Below, piece by piece: positions 1 to 7,265 of a stretch of DNA of 13,315 nucleotides. The notes beneath the pieces were generated by a model, which had not been told where the DNA came from, ran no database searches, and worked only from the letters and a program-made list of their open reading frames with translations. Both the position numbers and the translations under genes were made by a program. This DNA comes from Thermoplasmata archaeon (GTDB taxonomy: Archaea; Thermoplasmatota; SW-10-69-26). The first letter of the stretch is position 1. Every line of letters begins with the position of its first letter. The DNA lies in assembly GCA_003561665.1 (NCBI GenBank), contig PWVY01000010.1, positions 1 to 13,315 on the forward strand, written 5' to 3'.

Positions 1-495
1 CACCTCGACAGCCTCTACCACACCCTCCAATACCAAGGCGTCAGCCACGCCACCGTGAAAGCCAAAATGATCGACCCCTACAACGCCTGGAACGAAGACG
101 CCTGGTTCAACGAGCTCCTCATCAACCAAGGCGAGATCAAAACCCAAGAACAAGAATCCGACCCTCCAGACTTCAAGCTCTGCGACGAAAAACTCCAGGA
201 AGCAAGCGTTGGAGACGACCCGTGCGATAATCAAAACTACTTCACCCCCGACCCCGACGAAGCACCCAGCCGATTCACCCTCCCCATCCCCAGCCCCAAG
301 CGCACCATCCCCGGCACACACATCATCCTCATCGAAGTCAGCTGGGAGATCACGCTCCCCGACGGGCTCCTTGGCGACCACATCACCATCCAACAAACCG
401 GCCGCATCATCGAAACCATCGACATCCTCCTCCCCAACGGAGAACGCGCCACCCCCAGCCACATCGAAGCGTTAACCTGGGACACCGACTGGTAA
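1..495 (+). CDS. 3' part of an unrecognised protein gene (5' end outside window)
   Basis: The frame is open from base 1 to the TAA at 493-495, giving 164 visible residues. A GTG at 55 is the first usable start inside the window, but the frame continues upstream of it, so the gene most likely begins outside. I do not recognise the family. The visible part starts with a mixed polar stretch (HLDSLYHTLQYQGVSHATVK), passes through an acidic, proline-rich linker with two cysteines, and ends in an apparently beta-rich segment (roughly visible residues 100-150) with alternating hydrophobics such as HIILIEVSWEITL and RIIETIDILL. There is no signal peptide or membrane segment in the visible part. Codons are strongly C-ended, like the other plus-strand genes of the flanks, which supports real coding. 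It converges with the small minus-strand gene ending at 540. Confidence 0.6.
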   Translation, partial: HLDSLYHTLQYQGVSHATVKAKMIDPYNAWNEDAWFNELLINQGEIKTQEQESDPPDFKLCDEKLQEASVGDDPCDNQNYFTPDPDEAPSRFTLPIPSPKRTIPGTHIILIEVSWEITLPDGLLGDHITIQQTGRIIETIDILLPNGERATPSHIEALTWDTDW

Positions 496-539
496 TTCAC
501 GAAACCCAAAACTCCCCGCTATGACGAACCACTCTCCCC

Positions 540-743
540 TCAAGACCGGGTTCGGATCGTCCCCCGCGTATCCAGCACCTTCGGTTCGAACGCATCACAC
601 TCTGTGCAGCGGAACCCTTTCCGGACCAAGGGCCCTCCCTCGTCCTGAACCATCCGGTTCGCCTTCACCCACATCGTTGTAGCCGCGCACGCATCGCACA
701 CAGCCGTGAACGCCGGCCGAAACACGACGCCACTCACGCGCAC
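540..743 (-). CDS. small zinc-ribbon protein (two CXXC pairs), 67 aa
   Basis: This is a 67-residue frame starting with GTG at 743; a second GTG two codons on is an alternative start. It carries CDAC (C16, C19) and CTEC (C46, C49), a CX2C-X26-CX2C arrangement typical of zinc ribbons. The rest is mixed basic and hydrophobic, with no membrane segment. It fills most of an otherwise empty 328-base gap between the gene ending at 495 and lipA. Its start is 80 bases from the divergent lipA start. No clear ribosome binding site precedes it. The paired cysteines and the position argue for a real gene, but a chance frame in GC-rich DNA cannot be excluded. The function is unknown; small archaeal zinc ribbons of this kind are often nucleic-acid or protein binding. 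Confidence 0.5.
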   Translation of the reverse strand: MRVSGVVFRPAFTAVCDACAATTMWVKANRMVQDEGGPLVRKGFRCTECDAFEPKVLDTRGTIRTRS

Positions 744-792
744 CCATACTCTTCAACGCGCCGGTTCTGATCGGCCCCTAGGCGACCTGAAC

Positions 793-800
793 GCTTTTCT
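793..800 (+). promoter_or_regulatory. TATA-like box of the lipA operon
   Basis: A T-rich stretch (TTTTCT core) lies about 24-31 bases before the lipA GTG in otherwise GC-rich DNA. This is the archaeal TATA-box distance for a transcript starting at or just before the start codon. Similar T-rich boxes precede several other genes in the window. Confidence 0.4.
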
Positions 801-823
801 ACCTTGCTAGAAGTGAGCGAGTC

Positions 824-1756
824 GTGGCTGCTCCAGCTGAGCGACGGCGTCTTCCTGACTGGTTGAAAGTCCGTCCCCCAGGCGGGGATGCCTACAAACG
901 CATCAAGATGATGCGAACAGAACGCAACCTCGCCACCGTATGCGAGGAAGCCCAATGCCCCAACGTCGGCGAATGCTGGGGCGGAGGCACGGCCACGTTC
1001 ATGGTCATGGGCGATACCTGCACCCGCGGATGCCGGTTCTGCGCCGTGAACACGCAGAAAGAAGGACGACCGCTTGACCCTCTCGAACCGGCCAAGCTCG
1101 CAGCGAGCGTCCAAGAGATGGACCTCGACTACGTGGTCGTCACCAGCGTCGACCGCGACGATCTTCCCGACCAAGGAGCAAGCCACGTCGCCACCTGCAT
1201 CGACACGGTCCACAAGGAATGCCCCGACACGCTCGTCGAGTTCCTCATCACCGACTTCCAAGGCGAGGAAGACCTCCTCGCGCTCGTCGTCGACGCGAAG
1301 CCCCACGTGCTCGCGCACAACGTCGAAACCGTGCGCCGATTAACACCCACCGTGCGCGACGCTCGCGCCGATTACGACCAAAGCCTCGATGTCCTCCGCT
1401 TTGCCAAACGGTACGCCATGCGAACCCTGGAAAAGCCCATGTACACGAAATCCAGCATCATGGTTGGCCTGGGCGAAACCACGGAGGAGGTCGAGGAAAC
1501 CATGGACGATCTGTTGGATGTGGGCGTGGACTTCCTGACCATCGGTCAATACCTTCGACCCAGCAACAAACACCTCGCCGTCCAGGACTTCGTCCGACCC
1601 GAGACCTTCGAACGGTACGAAACGATCGGACTGGAGAAAGGGTTCAAATACGTCGCTTCCGGGCCCCTTGTCCGCTCATCGTACCGAGCCGGCGAGTACT
1701 ACATACGGAACACGATCGAGCAAGGAGACGGCCCGCTCGAACCAACCCCGAGGTGA
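824..1756 (+). CDS. lipA: lipoyl synthase LipA (radical SAM), 310 aa
   Basis: LipA inserts two sulfur atoms at C6 and C8 of a protein-bound octanoyl group, making the lipoyl cofactor of 2-oxoacid dehydrogenase E2 and glycine-cleavage H proteins. All family hallmarks are present. The auxiliary-cluster motif CX4CX5C is at C40, C45 and C51. The radical SAM motif CX3CX2C (CTRGCRFC) is at C66, C70 and C73. The C-terminal RSSY motif at 284-287 supplies the serine ligand of the auxiliary cluster. Length matches the family. The start is GTG at 824, preceded by a weak GTGA at 813-816 and a TATA-like box at 793-800. The stop codon overlaps the ribosome binding site of E1alpha, so lipA leads the operon encoding its likely substrate. 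No lipB, lipM or lplA is in the window, so the octanoyl donor step must be coded elsewhere. Confidence 0.97.
   Translation: MAAPAERRRLPDWLKVRPPGGDAYKRIKMMRTERNLATVCEEAQCPNVGECWGGGTATFMVMGDTCTRGCRFCAVNTQKEGRPLDPLEPAKLAASVQEMDLDYVVVTSVDRDDLPDQGASHVATCIDTVHKECPDTLVEFLITDFQGEEDLLALVVDAKPHVLAHNVETVRRLTPTVRDARADYDQSLDVLRFAKRYAMRTLEKPMYTKSSIMVGLGETTEEVEETMDDLLDVGVDFLTIGQYLRPSNKHLAVQDFVRPETFERYETIGLEKGFKYVASGPLVRSSYRAGEYYIRNTIEQGDGPLEPTPR
1750..1756 (+). promoter_or_regulatory. ribosome binding site of E1alpha overlapping the lipA stop
   Basis: GAGGTGA matches the archaeal anti-Shine-Dalgarno sequence. Its last three bases are the lipA TGA. Four bases separate it from the ATG at 1761. It fixes the E1alpha start against an in-frame upstream ATG at 1668 that lies inside lipA. 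Confidence 0.8.
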
Positions 1757-1760
1757 ACCC

Positions 1761-2864
1761 ATGGCAACGCTTGAACCCCCGAAAACCATCATGAACGATG
1801 ACGGGCAACCCAACGGTGAGGTCCCAGATCTCTCCCAAGACGCCCTCCTAGACATGTACGAAGCGATGGTGACCACTCGCCTGCTCAACGAGCGAGGTAT
1901 GAAACTCCAACGCCAAGGACGCATCCACTTTTACGTCGGCTCCATGGGCCAAGAAGCCTCCCACGTCGGGTTCGGCGCAGCCCTCAAAGAAACGGATTGG
2001 TACTTCCCTCACTACCGAGACACCGGCGTCGCTGTCCTCCGTGGTGCAAGCATCGAAGAGATGGTGCACCAGTGCTACGGCACGGCCGAAGACCACATCC
2101 AAGGACGGCAGATGCCCAACCACTACAGCTTCAAAGATATCAACTTCTACAGCATCAGCAGCCCTCTTTCCACGCAGATCCCGCACGCCGTCGGTGCCGC
2201 GTACGCCGCTCAGATCAAGGATGACGATGTCGTCACGGGCGTAGCGTTCGGGGATGGCTCCACCAGCGAGGGCGACTTCCACGTCGCGATGAACTTCGCG
2301 GGCGTCTGGAACACACCCACCGTGTTCCTCTGCCAAAACAACCAATGGGCCATCAGTGTCCCCACAGAGAAACAAACCGCCAGCGAGAGCTTCGCCATCA
2401 AGGCGAAGGCATACGGCTTCGACGGGGTGCGCGTGGACGGGAACGACGTCCTCGCGTTGTACCAAGCCTCACGGGAAGCGGTCGAGAAAGCCCGCAACGG
2501 TGGAGGTCCCACCCTCATCGAGGCTGTCACGTACAGGATGGGCCCCCACTCCAGCTCGGACGACCCGGACCGGTACGTCCCCCAAGAGGACCTCGAAGCA
2601 TGGTCCAACCGGGACCCCATCGACCTCTTCCAGGCGTTCCTCCACGAACAAAACCACCTCACCGAGAGCGAGGATGAAGCCCTCCGCGAGCGGATCAAGG
2701 ACGAGATCCAAGCCGGCGTGGAAAGCGCCGAGAACGCGGAAGGGCCCACCATCGACTCCCTCGTCGAGGACGTTTACGCCCAAGTCCCCTGGCACCTACG
2801 CGAACAAGCAGATGATCTGAAACGGTTCTACGGAGAGCGACCCGACATGGACGGTGGTCACTAG
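1761..2864 (+). CDS. 2-oxoacid dehydrogenase E1 alpha subunit (branched-chain type), 367 aa
   Basis: This is the alpha subunit of the thiamine-diphosphate E1 that decarboxylates a 2-oxoacid and passes the acyl group to the E2 lipoyl arm. The ThDP/Mg motif begins with GDG at 164-166 and ends with QNN at 192-194. HYRD (84-87) and the loop YRMGPHSSSDD (258-268) form the active-site region. ISSPLSTQIPHAVGAAYAA (132-150), VRVDGNDV and HSSSDD resemble mammalian branched-chain E1alpha (HSTSDD) more than Bacillus pyruvate E1alpha, and Thermoplasma is known to have a branched-chain enzyme. I infer branched-chain preference, but pyruvate or acetoin use is not excluded. The ATG at 1761 follows a perfect ribosome binding site. 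The last base of the stop codon is also the first base of the E1beta GTG, so the two subunits are probably translationally coupled. Confidence 0.94.
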   Translation: MATLEPPKTIMNDDGQPNGEVPDLSQDALLDMYEAMVTTRLLNERGMKLQRQGRIHFYVGSMGQEASHVGFGAALKETDWYFPHYRDTGVAVLRGASIEEMVHQCYGTAEDHIQGRQMPNHYSFKDINFYSISSPLSTQIPHAVGAAYAAQIKDDDVVTGVAFGDGSTSEGDFHVAMNFAGVWNTPTVFLCQNNQWAISVPTEKQTASESFAIKAKAYGFDGVRVDGNDVLALYQASREAVEKARNGGGPTLIEAVTYRMGPHSSSDDPDRYVPQEDLEAWSNRDPIDLFQAFLHEQNHLTESEDEALRERIKDEIQAGVESAENAEGPTIDSLVEDVYAQVPWHLREQADDLKRFYGERPDMDGGH

Positions 2865-3838
2865 TGCCCGAGATGACGCTCGTTGAAGCAGTGAACGATG
2901 GTTTGAACACCGCGATGCACGAGGACGACCGCGTCGTCGTGCTTGGCGAAGACGTGGGCGTCAACGGTGGCGTCTTCCGCGCCACGGACGGCCTCTATGA
3001 TGCCTACGGCGAAGAGCGCGTGATCGACACGCCCCTAGCCGAAGCCGGCATCATCGGGACGGCCATGGGCATGGCGCTCTACGGGCTGCGCCCTGTCCCC
3101 GAGATCCAGTTCCTTGACTTCATCTACCCCGGGTTCGATCAGATCGTGAACGAGGTCGCCAAGATCCGGTACCGAAGCGGCGGCCAATACACCGCTCCGA
3201 TGGTCATCCGCACCCCCTACGGGGGCGGGATCCGAGGCGGGCATTACCACTCCCAATCCAGCGAAGCGTACTTCGCGCACACCCCCGGACTCAAGATCGT
3301 GATCCCGAGCACGCCCACGGACACGAAAGGCCTCCTCTTGGCGAGCATCCAAGACGAGGACCCGGTCATGTTCCTCGAACCCAAACGCGTGTACCGCGCT
3401 GTGAAAGAAGATGTCGAGGAAGGGTACTACGAGACCGAGATCGGGGAAGCCCGCATCGCGCGGGAAGGCGATGACGTGACCGTGATCGCGTACGGCGCCA
3501 TGCTTCACGTTGCGCTGCAAGCGGCTCAAACCGCCGAGGAAGAAGGGGTGAGCGTGGAAGTCATCGATATGCGCACGCTGGTGCCCTTCGACAAGGACAC
3601 GCTCGAGGCGAGCGTGAAAAAGACCGGACGGGCTGTCCTCGTGCAGGAAGCCCCACGGACCGGCGGTTTCATGGGGGAGATCAGCGCGTTCCTTCATGAG
3701 CGCTTGATCTTGAACCTTGAAGCCCCCATCCAGCGCGTGACCGGGCTGGATACCCCCTTCCCGTACACGCTCGAAGAAGAATACTTGCCCACGCCCACGC
3801 GCGTCTTGGACGCCGTGGACGAGGTGCTCTCCTACTAA
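2864..3838 (+). CDS. 2-oxoacid dehydrogenase E1 beta subunit, 324 aa
   Basis: This is the partner of E1alpha in the alpha2beta2 decarboxylase. The N-terminal half is the transketolase-like pyrimidine-binding domain. It has VLGEDVG (27-32), DTPLAEAGIIGTA with E60 as the likely glutamate that activates ThDP, and GGHYHSQSSE with H129 as the likely active-site histidine. The C-terminal half (about 200-324) is the transketolase C domain, with VIDMRTLVPFD and VLVQEAP. Length is normal for the family. The start is GTG at 2864, sharing its G with the E1alpha TAG and preceded by GGTGG at 2853-2857. An in-frame ATG at 2873 is possible but has no binding site. No membrane segment or frameshift was seen. 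Leucine codons are mixed here, unlike the strongly C-ended flanking genes. Confidence 0.95.
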   Translation: MPEMTLVEAVNDGLNTAMHEDDRVVVLGEDVGVNGGVFRATDGLYDAYGEERVIDTPLAEAGIIGTAMGMALYGLRPVPEIQFLDFIYPGFDQIVNEVAKIRYRSGGQYTAPMVIRTPYGGGIRGGHYHSQSSEAYFAHTPGLKIVIPSTPTDTKGLLLASIQDEDPVMFLEPKRVYRAVKEDVEEGYYETEIGEARIAREGDDVTVIAYGAMLHVALQAAQTAEEEGVSVEVIDMRTLVPFDKDTLEASVKKTGRAVLVQEAPRTGGFMGEISAFLHERLILNLEAPIQRVTGLDTPFPYTLEEEYLPTPTRVLDAVDEVLSY

Positions 3839-3847
3839 GGTGACATG

Positions 3848-5149
3848 ATGGCGAACGATTACGAGTTCAAGCTTCCCGACGTTGGCGAAGGCGTGCACGA
3901 AGGCGAGATCGTGAACTGGCTCGTCAGCGAAGGCGACACGGTGCAAGAGGACGAAGACATCGTGGAAGTCATGACGGACAAAGCCACGGTCCAGATCTCC
4001 AGCCCCCTAGCAGGCACCATCAAAGACATCCGCTTTGCGGAAGGGGACGTCGTGGACGTAGGCGAAATCTTCGTCGTCATCGCGCCCGAAGGCCAAGCCC
4101 CTTCCCCAGAGGAGGCCGATGAGGAAAAAGCCCCGGAAGAAGAGGAACCCGCAGAGGAGAAAGAGGACAAGACCCTCTTCGAGTTGCCCGATGCACACAG
4201 CGGGCCCGCAGGGGAACGACGCCCCGAGCGGCGACAACGCGCCGCCACGCAAAGCGCTGGGCAAGCCCTTGCGATGCCCAAGGTCCGGCAGAAAGCCAAG
4301 CAAGAGGGCATCGATTTAGGCCGCGTGCAAGCCACCGGAAGCCATGGGCACGTCACGATGGAGGATCTCGAACAAGCTCTCCAGGGCGAGCAAGGCTTCC
4401 AAGGGCCAGCCTTCGATTTCGACATCCCTACCGTGGACAAAGACGGGGCACGCGAGGTCGAGCAGCTCAAAGGCCTACGAAAGCGCATCTGGGAATCCAT
4501 GACGAGGGCCAAGACCCTCCAGCCCCACTTCACGTACGTTGAGCAAGTGCGCGCCGACAAGCTCGTCGAGGTCAGAAACGAGCTCAAACAACTCGGTGAA
4601 GAACAAGACGTGAACGTCACCTTCCTCCCGCTCATCACGAAGGCCGTCGTTCGCGCGCTTCGCAACCATCCCCGGTGCAACGCGCTCGTCGACGAAGAAA
4701 CCAAGGAACTCGTCGTCAAAGAGCCCATCAACATGGGCATCGCGGCCGCCACGGATCGAGGCCTCACCGTGCCCGTGGTGCACAACGCGCACGAGAAAAG
4801 CATCCTCGAGATCGCCGAAGACATCAACGAACTCGGCGAGAAAGCCCAAGAACACAAACTTGGCATGGAAGAGTTGACCGGAGGAACCTTCACCATCACG
4901 AGCCTGGGCCGCGTCGGTGGCCTCATGGCGACGCCCATCCTCAACCATCCCCAAGTCGCGATCATGGGCGTTCACGCCATACGGGACGTGCCCGTCGTGG
5001 AAGATGGAGAGATCGTGCCCGGGAAAGTCATGAACATCTCGTTCAGCTTCGACCACCGGCTCGTGGACGGCTACGACGGCGCGCTCTTCGCGCAGGATGT
5101 CAAACGGTTCCTCGAGGACCCCAACCTCCTCCTGCTCGAAAGCCGTTGA
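3848..5149 (+). CDS. 2-oxoacid dehydrogenase E2, dihydrolipoamide acyltransferase, 433 aa
   Basis: This is the core subunit that carries acyl groups on a lipoyl arm and transfers them to CoA. There is a single lipoyl domain at about 3-80, with the modified lysine at K45 in MTDKATVQIS. An acidic Glu/Pro linker follows (about 83-107), then a peripheral-subunit-binding domain (about 142-177, AMPKVRQKAKQ to DLEQAL). The catalytic domain runs from about 204 to the end, with DHRLVDG at 402-408 giving the active-site His403 and Asp407. One lipoyl domain and one binding domain is the usual compact layout for branched-chain E2. Two adjacent ATGs exist, at 3845 and 3848. I chose 3848 because AAGGTGA at 3837-3843 is then four bases away, as in E1alpha. 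It is the lipoylation target expected for the lipA product of the same operon. Confidence 0.95.
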   Translation: MANDYEFKLPDVGEGVHEGEIVNWLVSEGDTVQEDEDIVEVMTDKATVQISSPLAGTIKDIRFAEGDVVDVGEIFVVIAPEGQAPSPEEADEEKAPEEEEPAEEKEDKTLFELPDAHSGPAGERRPERRQRAATQSAGQALAMPKVRQKAKQEGIDLGRVQATGSHGHVTMEDLEQALQGEQGFQGPAFDFDIPTVDKDGAREVEQLKGLRKRIWESMTRAKTLQPHFTYVEQVRADKLVEVRNELKQLGEEQDVNVTFLPLITKAVVRALRNHPRCNALVDEETKELVVKEPINMGIAAATDRGLTVPVVHNAHEKSILEIAEDINELGEKAQEHKLGMEELTGGTFTITSLGRVGGLMATPILNHPQVAIMGVHAIRDVPVVEDGEIVPGKVMNISFSFDHRLVDGYDGALFAQDVKRFLEDPNLLLLESR

Positions 5150-5168
5150 CCCGCCTCGACCCGTCAAG

Positions 5169-5176
5169 CCTTTCAA
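5169..5176 (+). promoter_or_regulatory. TATA-like box before the membrane protein gene
   Basis: CTTTCAAC lies 23-30 bases before the ATG at 5199, between the E2 stop and the next gene. The spacing fits a leaderless transcript. The box is weaker than others in the window. Confidence 0.35.
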
Positions 5177-5181
5177 CACCC

Positions 5182-5193
5182 CCCCAATTGGGG
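5182..5193. promoter_or_regulatory. perfect 12-bp palindrome CCCCAATTGGGG, candidate operator
   Basis: The palindrome lies between the TATA-like box at 5169-5176 and the ATG at 5199, where a bound repressor would block polymerase. A partial copy (AAATTGGGAC) occurs at about 5221-5230 inside the coding region. The binding protein is unknown. Confidence 0.4.
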
Positions 5194-5198
5194 CTCCG

Positions 5199-5753
5199 AT
5201 GCTTCCCCCCACGTTGCTTCAAATTGGGACCGGTACAGTGGCCATGCTTGGGATCCTGGCCCTCTTCGCCCTCATCGGGGTCATCGCTCTTGCACGCAGC
5301 GGGACCACGCAACCGTCCAAGCACGAAGGCGTCCACTACGTCTACGGCCTCGGAAAGTTCCCCCGATTGGTGATGGTGCCCGGCCTTCGCGAGATCCCCG
5401 CCACCATGGAACCGCTTGGAGGAGACGGGCTTCGCCGCTTGGCCTCAGACGCGGACTCGAAAAGCCGCTTCGCCGTGGACCGCTACAAGCTCCCCGACGG
5501 CCGCCGCGCCCCCTACAAACTCAGCGAGGACCTCCCTGAAGGCATCCAATCCGTCGAATTCACGCTCGACGACGTGCGCGTCTGGATCAACCAAGACGGA
5601 GAAGTGAGCGCCTCGCGCGAACTCACCGAAGACGAACGCCTCGAACTCGAGAACCTGCTCCAAGACCACGTCCCCTCGCCCCCACGCGCCGACCGCCGAA
5701 CATGGGCACCGCCCCAACACTCGCCCAAGGAAGCCAACCGCCAACGCGCATAG
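5199..5753 (+). CDS. unrecognised membrane-anchored protein, 184 aa
   Basis: I do not recognise this family. Residues about 10-32 (TGTVAMLGILALFALIGVIA) form one hydrophobic helix near the N terminus. A soluble domain of about 150 residues follows. The helix is followed by R33 and no cleavage motif stands out, so it reads as an anchor rather than a cleaved signal; orientation is uncertain. The soluble part includes VHYVYGLGKFPRLVMVPGL, SRFAVDRYKLPDGRRAPYKL and VEFTLDDVRVWINQDGEV, suggesting beta structure. A predicted helix (ELTEDERLELENLL) precedes a basic, proline-rich tail. ATG at 5199 is the best start: the frame runs further up into E2, but the hydrophobic helix and the TATA-like box both fit 5199. 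It sits between E2 and E3 on the same strand, 49 bases after E2. That may reflect a link to the complex or only chance neighbourhood. Confidence 0.7.
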   Translation: MLPPTLLQIGTGTVAMLGILALFALIGVIALARSGTTQPSKHEGVHYVYGLGKFPRLVMVPGLREIPATMEPLGGDGLRRLASDADSKSRFAVDRYKLPDGRRAPYKLSEDLPEGIQSVEFTLDDVRVWINQDGEVSASRELTEDERLELENLLQDHVPSPPRADRRTWAPPQHSPKEANRQRA

Positions 5754-5779
5754 GAACCCCTTGCGCAACCCGGCGAAGC

Positions 5780-5786
5780 GTTTTTC
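5780..5786 (+). promoter_or_regulatory. TATA-like box of the E3 gene
   Basis: GTTTTTC in GC-rich DNA lies 31-37 bases before ATG 5817. A start of transcription near 5808-5812 would give a very short leader to 5817 and would leave the ATG at 5799 outside the transcript. This is the main reason for choosing 5817. Confidence 0.4.
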
Positions 5787-5816
5787 GATGGCTCCCCCAT
5801 GGCGGAAGTCGAGACC

Positions 5817-7202
5817 ATGACAAGCCAGACCGAGTTCCTCGTCATCGGAGGCGGCCCCGGAGGGTACCACGCCGCGATCCGAGCCGCACAACGCGGCCTC
5901 GACGTCACATGCGTAGACGAAGGGTCCTGGGGCGGCGTATGCCTCCACTGGGGCTGCATCCCCAGCAAAGGCCTCATCGGCCTAGGAAAGATGATGGACG
6001 AGGTCACCGCGTGGAACGAACGCGGCCTCTCCACCGGTGAAGCCACCGTGGACCTCCCCGCAACGCAGAAATGGAAACAAGGCCAGATCAACCAACTCTC
6101 CAACGGGGTTCAACACTTACTCAAAGGGCGCGGCGTCGACATCCGCGAGGGCACCGCGCGCCTCGAAGACGAGAACACGGCCACCATCGACGGGGACGAG
6201 ATCACGTTCGAACAATGCCTCATCGCGACCGGCAGCGAACCGATCCAACTCCCCCACCTGCCCTTCGAAGAACCCACCATCCTAAGCAGTCGTGACGCCC
6301 TAGAACTGGAAACCATCCCCGACAGCCTCGCCGTCATCGGCGGCGGCTTCATCGGTCTCGAAATCGGGCAACTCTACCACCAACTCGGCACGGACGTCAC
6401 CGTCGTCGAGATGATGGACCGCCCCATCCCCACCGCCGACGAGGACCTCGGCAACGAGCTACAACGCCAACTCACAAAGCGCGGCCTGACCATCCACACG
6501 GGGACGAAAGCAGCCGACGCGGACATCCGAAACGATCAAGCAACGCTCACCCTCGAAGGTCCCAAAGGGGACGAAGAGCTCACCACCGAGAAAGTGCTCG
6601 TCGCGGTCGGACGCACCCCCCGCCTGGACACGGTCGGGCTCGACAATCTCGACATCGACACCACCGAGAACGGGCGCATCGCCGTGGACGACCAGATGCG
6701 AACCAGCATCCCGCACATCTTCGCCATCGGGGACATCGCACCCGGCCCCGCTCTTGCACACAAGGCCAGTTACGAAGGCATGCACGCCGCCGCCGTCGCG
6801 GCAGGCAACGACCACGTCGTCGTCGACCACCGCGCCATCCCCTGGTTCTGCTACACCACGCCCGAGGTTGGAAGCGTCGGGCTCACCGAGAACGAAGCCA
6901 ACGAGCGCTACGACGACGTCACCTCGGCTCGCTTCCCCTTCGCCGCGCTCGGGAAAGCCAAAATGAGCGGCCACACCGAAGGCTGGGTGAAAGTCATCGC
7001 GGGCCCCGACGAGGAGATCCTTGGAACCCACATCATCGGGCCGGATGCAACGAACCTCATCGCCGAGCCCGCGCTCGCCATCGAGATGGGCGCCACGCTC
7101 ACCGACGTCGCCGAGACGGTGCACGCCCACCCCACCCTCGCTGAAGCGTTCCTAGAAGCCATCGAGGCAGCCCAAGGACACCCCATCCACATCAACAAGT
7201 GA
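5817..7202 (+). CDS. lpdA: dihydrolipoamide dehydrogenase (E3), 461 aa
   Basis: This flavoprotein reoxidises the dihydrolipoyl arm of E2 and passes electrons through a cysteine pair and FAD to NAD+. The FAD-binding GGGPGG is at 11-16. The redox-active disulfide is C42-C47 in GGVCLHWGCIPSK; most family members have N-V or similar where this one has H-W. ATGS is at 137-140. The NAD-binding GGGFIGLEIG is at 175-184, and a second FAD contact is GDIAPGPALAHKA. The C-terminal dimer-interface motif HAHPTLAE gives the catalytic His438-Glu443 pair. Length is typical. ATG 5817 is preferred over the in-frame ATG at 5799 because of the promoter position and because MTSQTEFLVIGGG matches usual E3 N termini. 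The gene appears to have its own promoter, so it may be made independently of the complex, as fits an enzyme shared by several lipoyl complexes. Confidence 0.94.
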   Translation: MTSQTEFLVIGGGPGGYHAAIRAAQRGLDVTCVDEGSWGGVCLHWGCIPSKGLIGLGKMMDEVTAWNERGLSTGEATVDLPATQKWKQGQINQLSNGVQHLLKGRGVDIREGTARLEDENTATIDGDEITFEQCLIATGSEPIQLPHLPFEEPTILSSRDALELETIPDSLAVIGGGFIGLEIGQLYHQLGTDVTVVEMMDRPIPTADEDLGNELQRQLTKRGLTIHTGTKAADADIRNDQATLTLEGPKGDEELTTEKVLVAVGRTPRLDTVGLDNLDIDTTENGRIAVDDQMRTSIPHIFAIGDIAPGPALAHKASYEGMHAAAVAAGNDHVVVDHRAIPWFCYTTPEVGSVGLTENEANERYDDVTSARFPFAALGKAKMSGHTEGWVKVIAGPDEEILGTHIIGPDATNLIAEPALAIEMGATLTDVAETVHAHPTLAEAFLEAIEAAQGHPIHINK

Positions 7203-7233
7203 ACCAAGCCAACCCACGGACGGGAGGGAAACG

Positions 7234-7241
7234 CTTACAAA
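7234..7241 (+). promoter_or_regulatory. TATA-like box of the 52-aa zinc-finger gene
   Basis: CTTACAAA lies 25-32 bases before the ATG at 7266, preceded by a purine-rich GGGAAACG that could serve as the TFB-recognition element. The spacing fits a leaderless mRNA. No Shine-Dalgarno sequence lies before the ATG. Confidence 0.5.
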
Positions 7242-7265
7242 GCACTTCGGAGTCCACACGGGTAC

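Noticed and set aside
1668..1760. In-frame N-terminal extension of E1alpha from an ATG inside lipA
   Set aside because: It would overlap lipA by 89 bases. The ATG at 1761 has a perfect ribosome binding site four bases upstream.
3035..3946. Long minus-strand frame (303 codons) opposite E1beta
   Set aside because: It mirrors the E1beta codons, is rich in His/Val/Asp/Gly, and has no recognisable motif.
3859..4965. Long open frame (368 codons) on the minus strand opposite E2
   Set aside because: It is antisense to an unmistakable E2 gene. The translation is Ser/Arg/Pro-rich with no domain, as expected of a shadow frame in GC-rich DNA.
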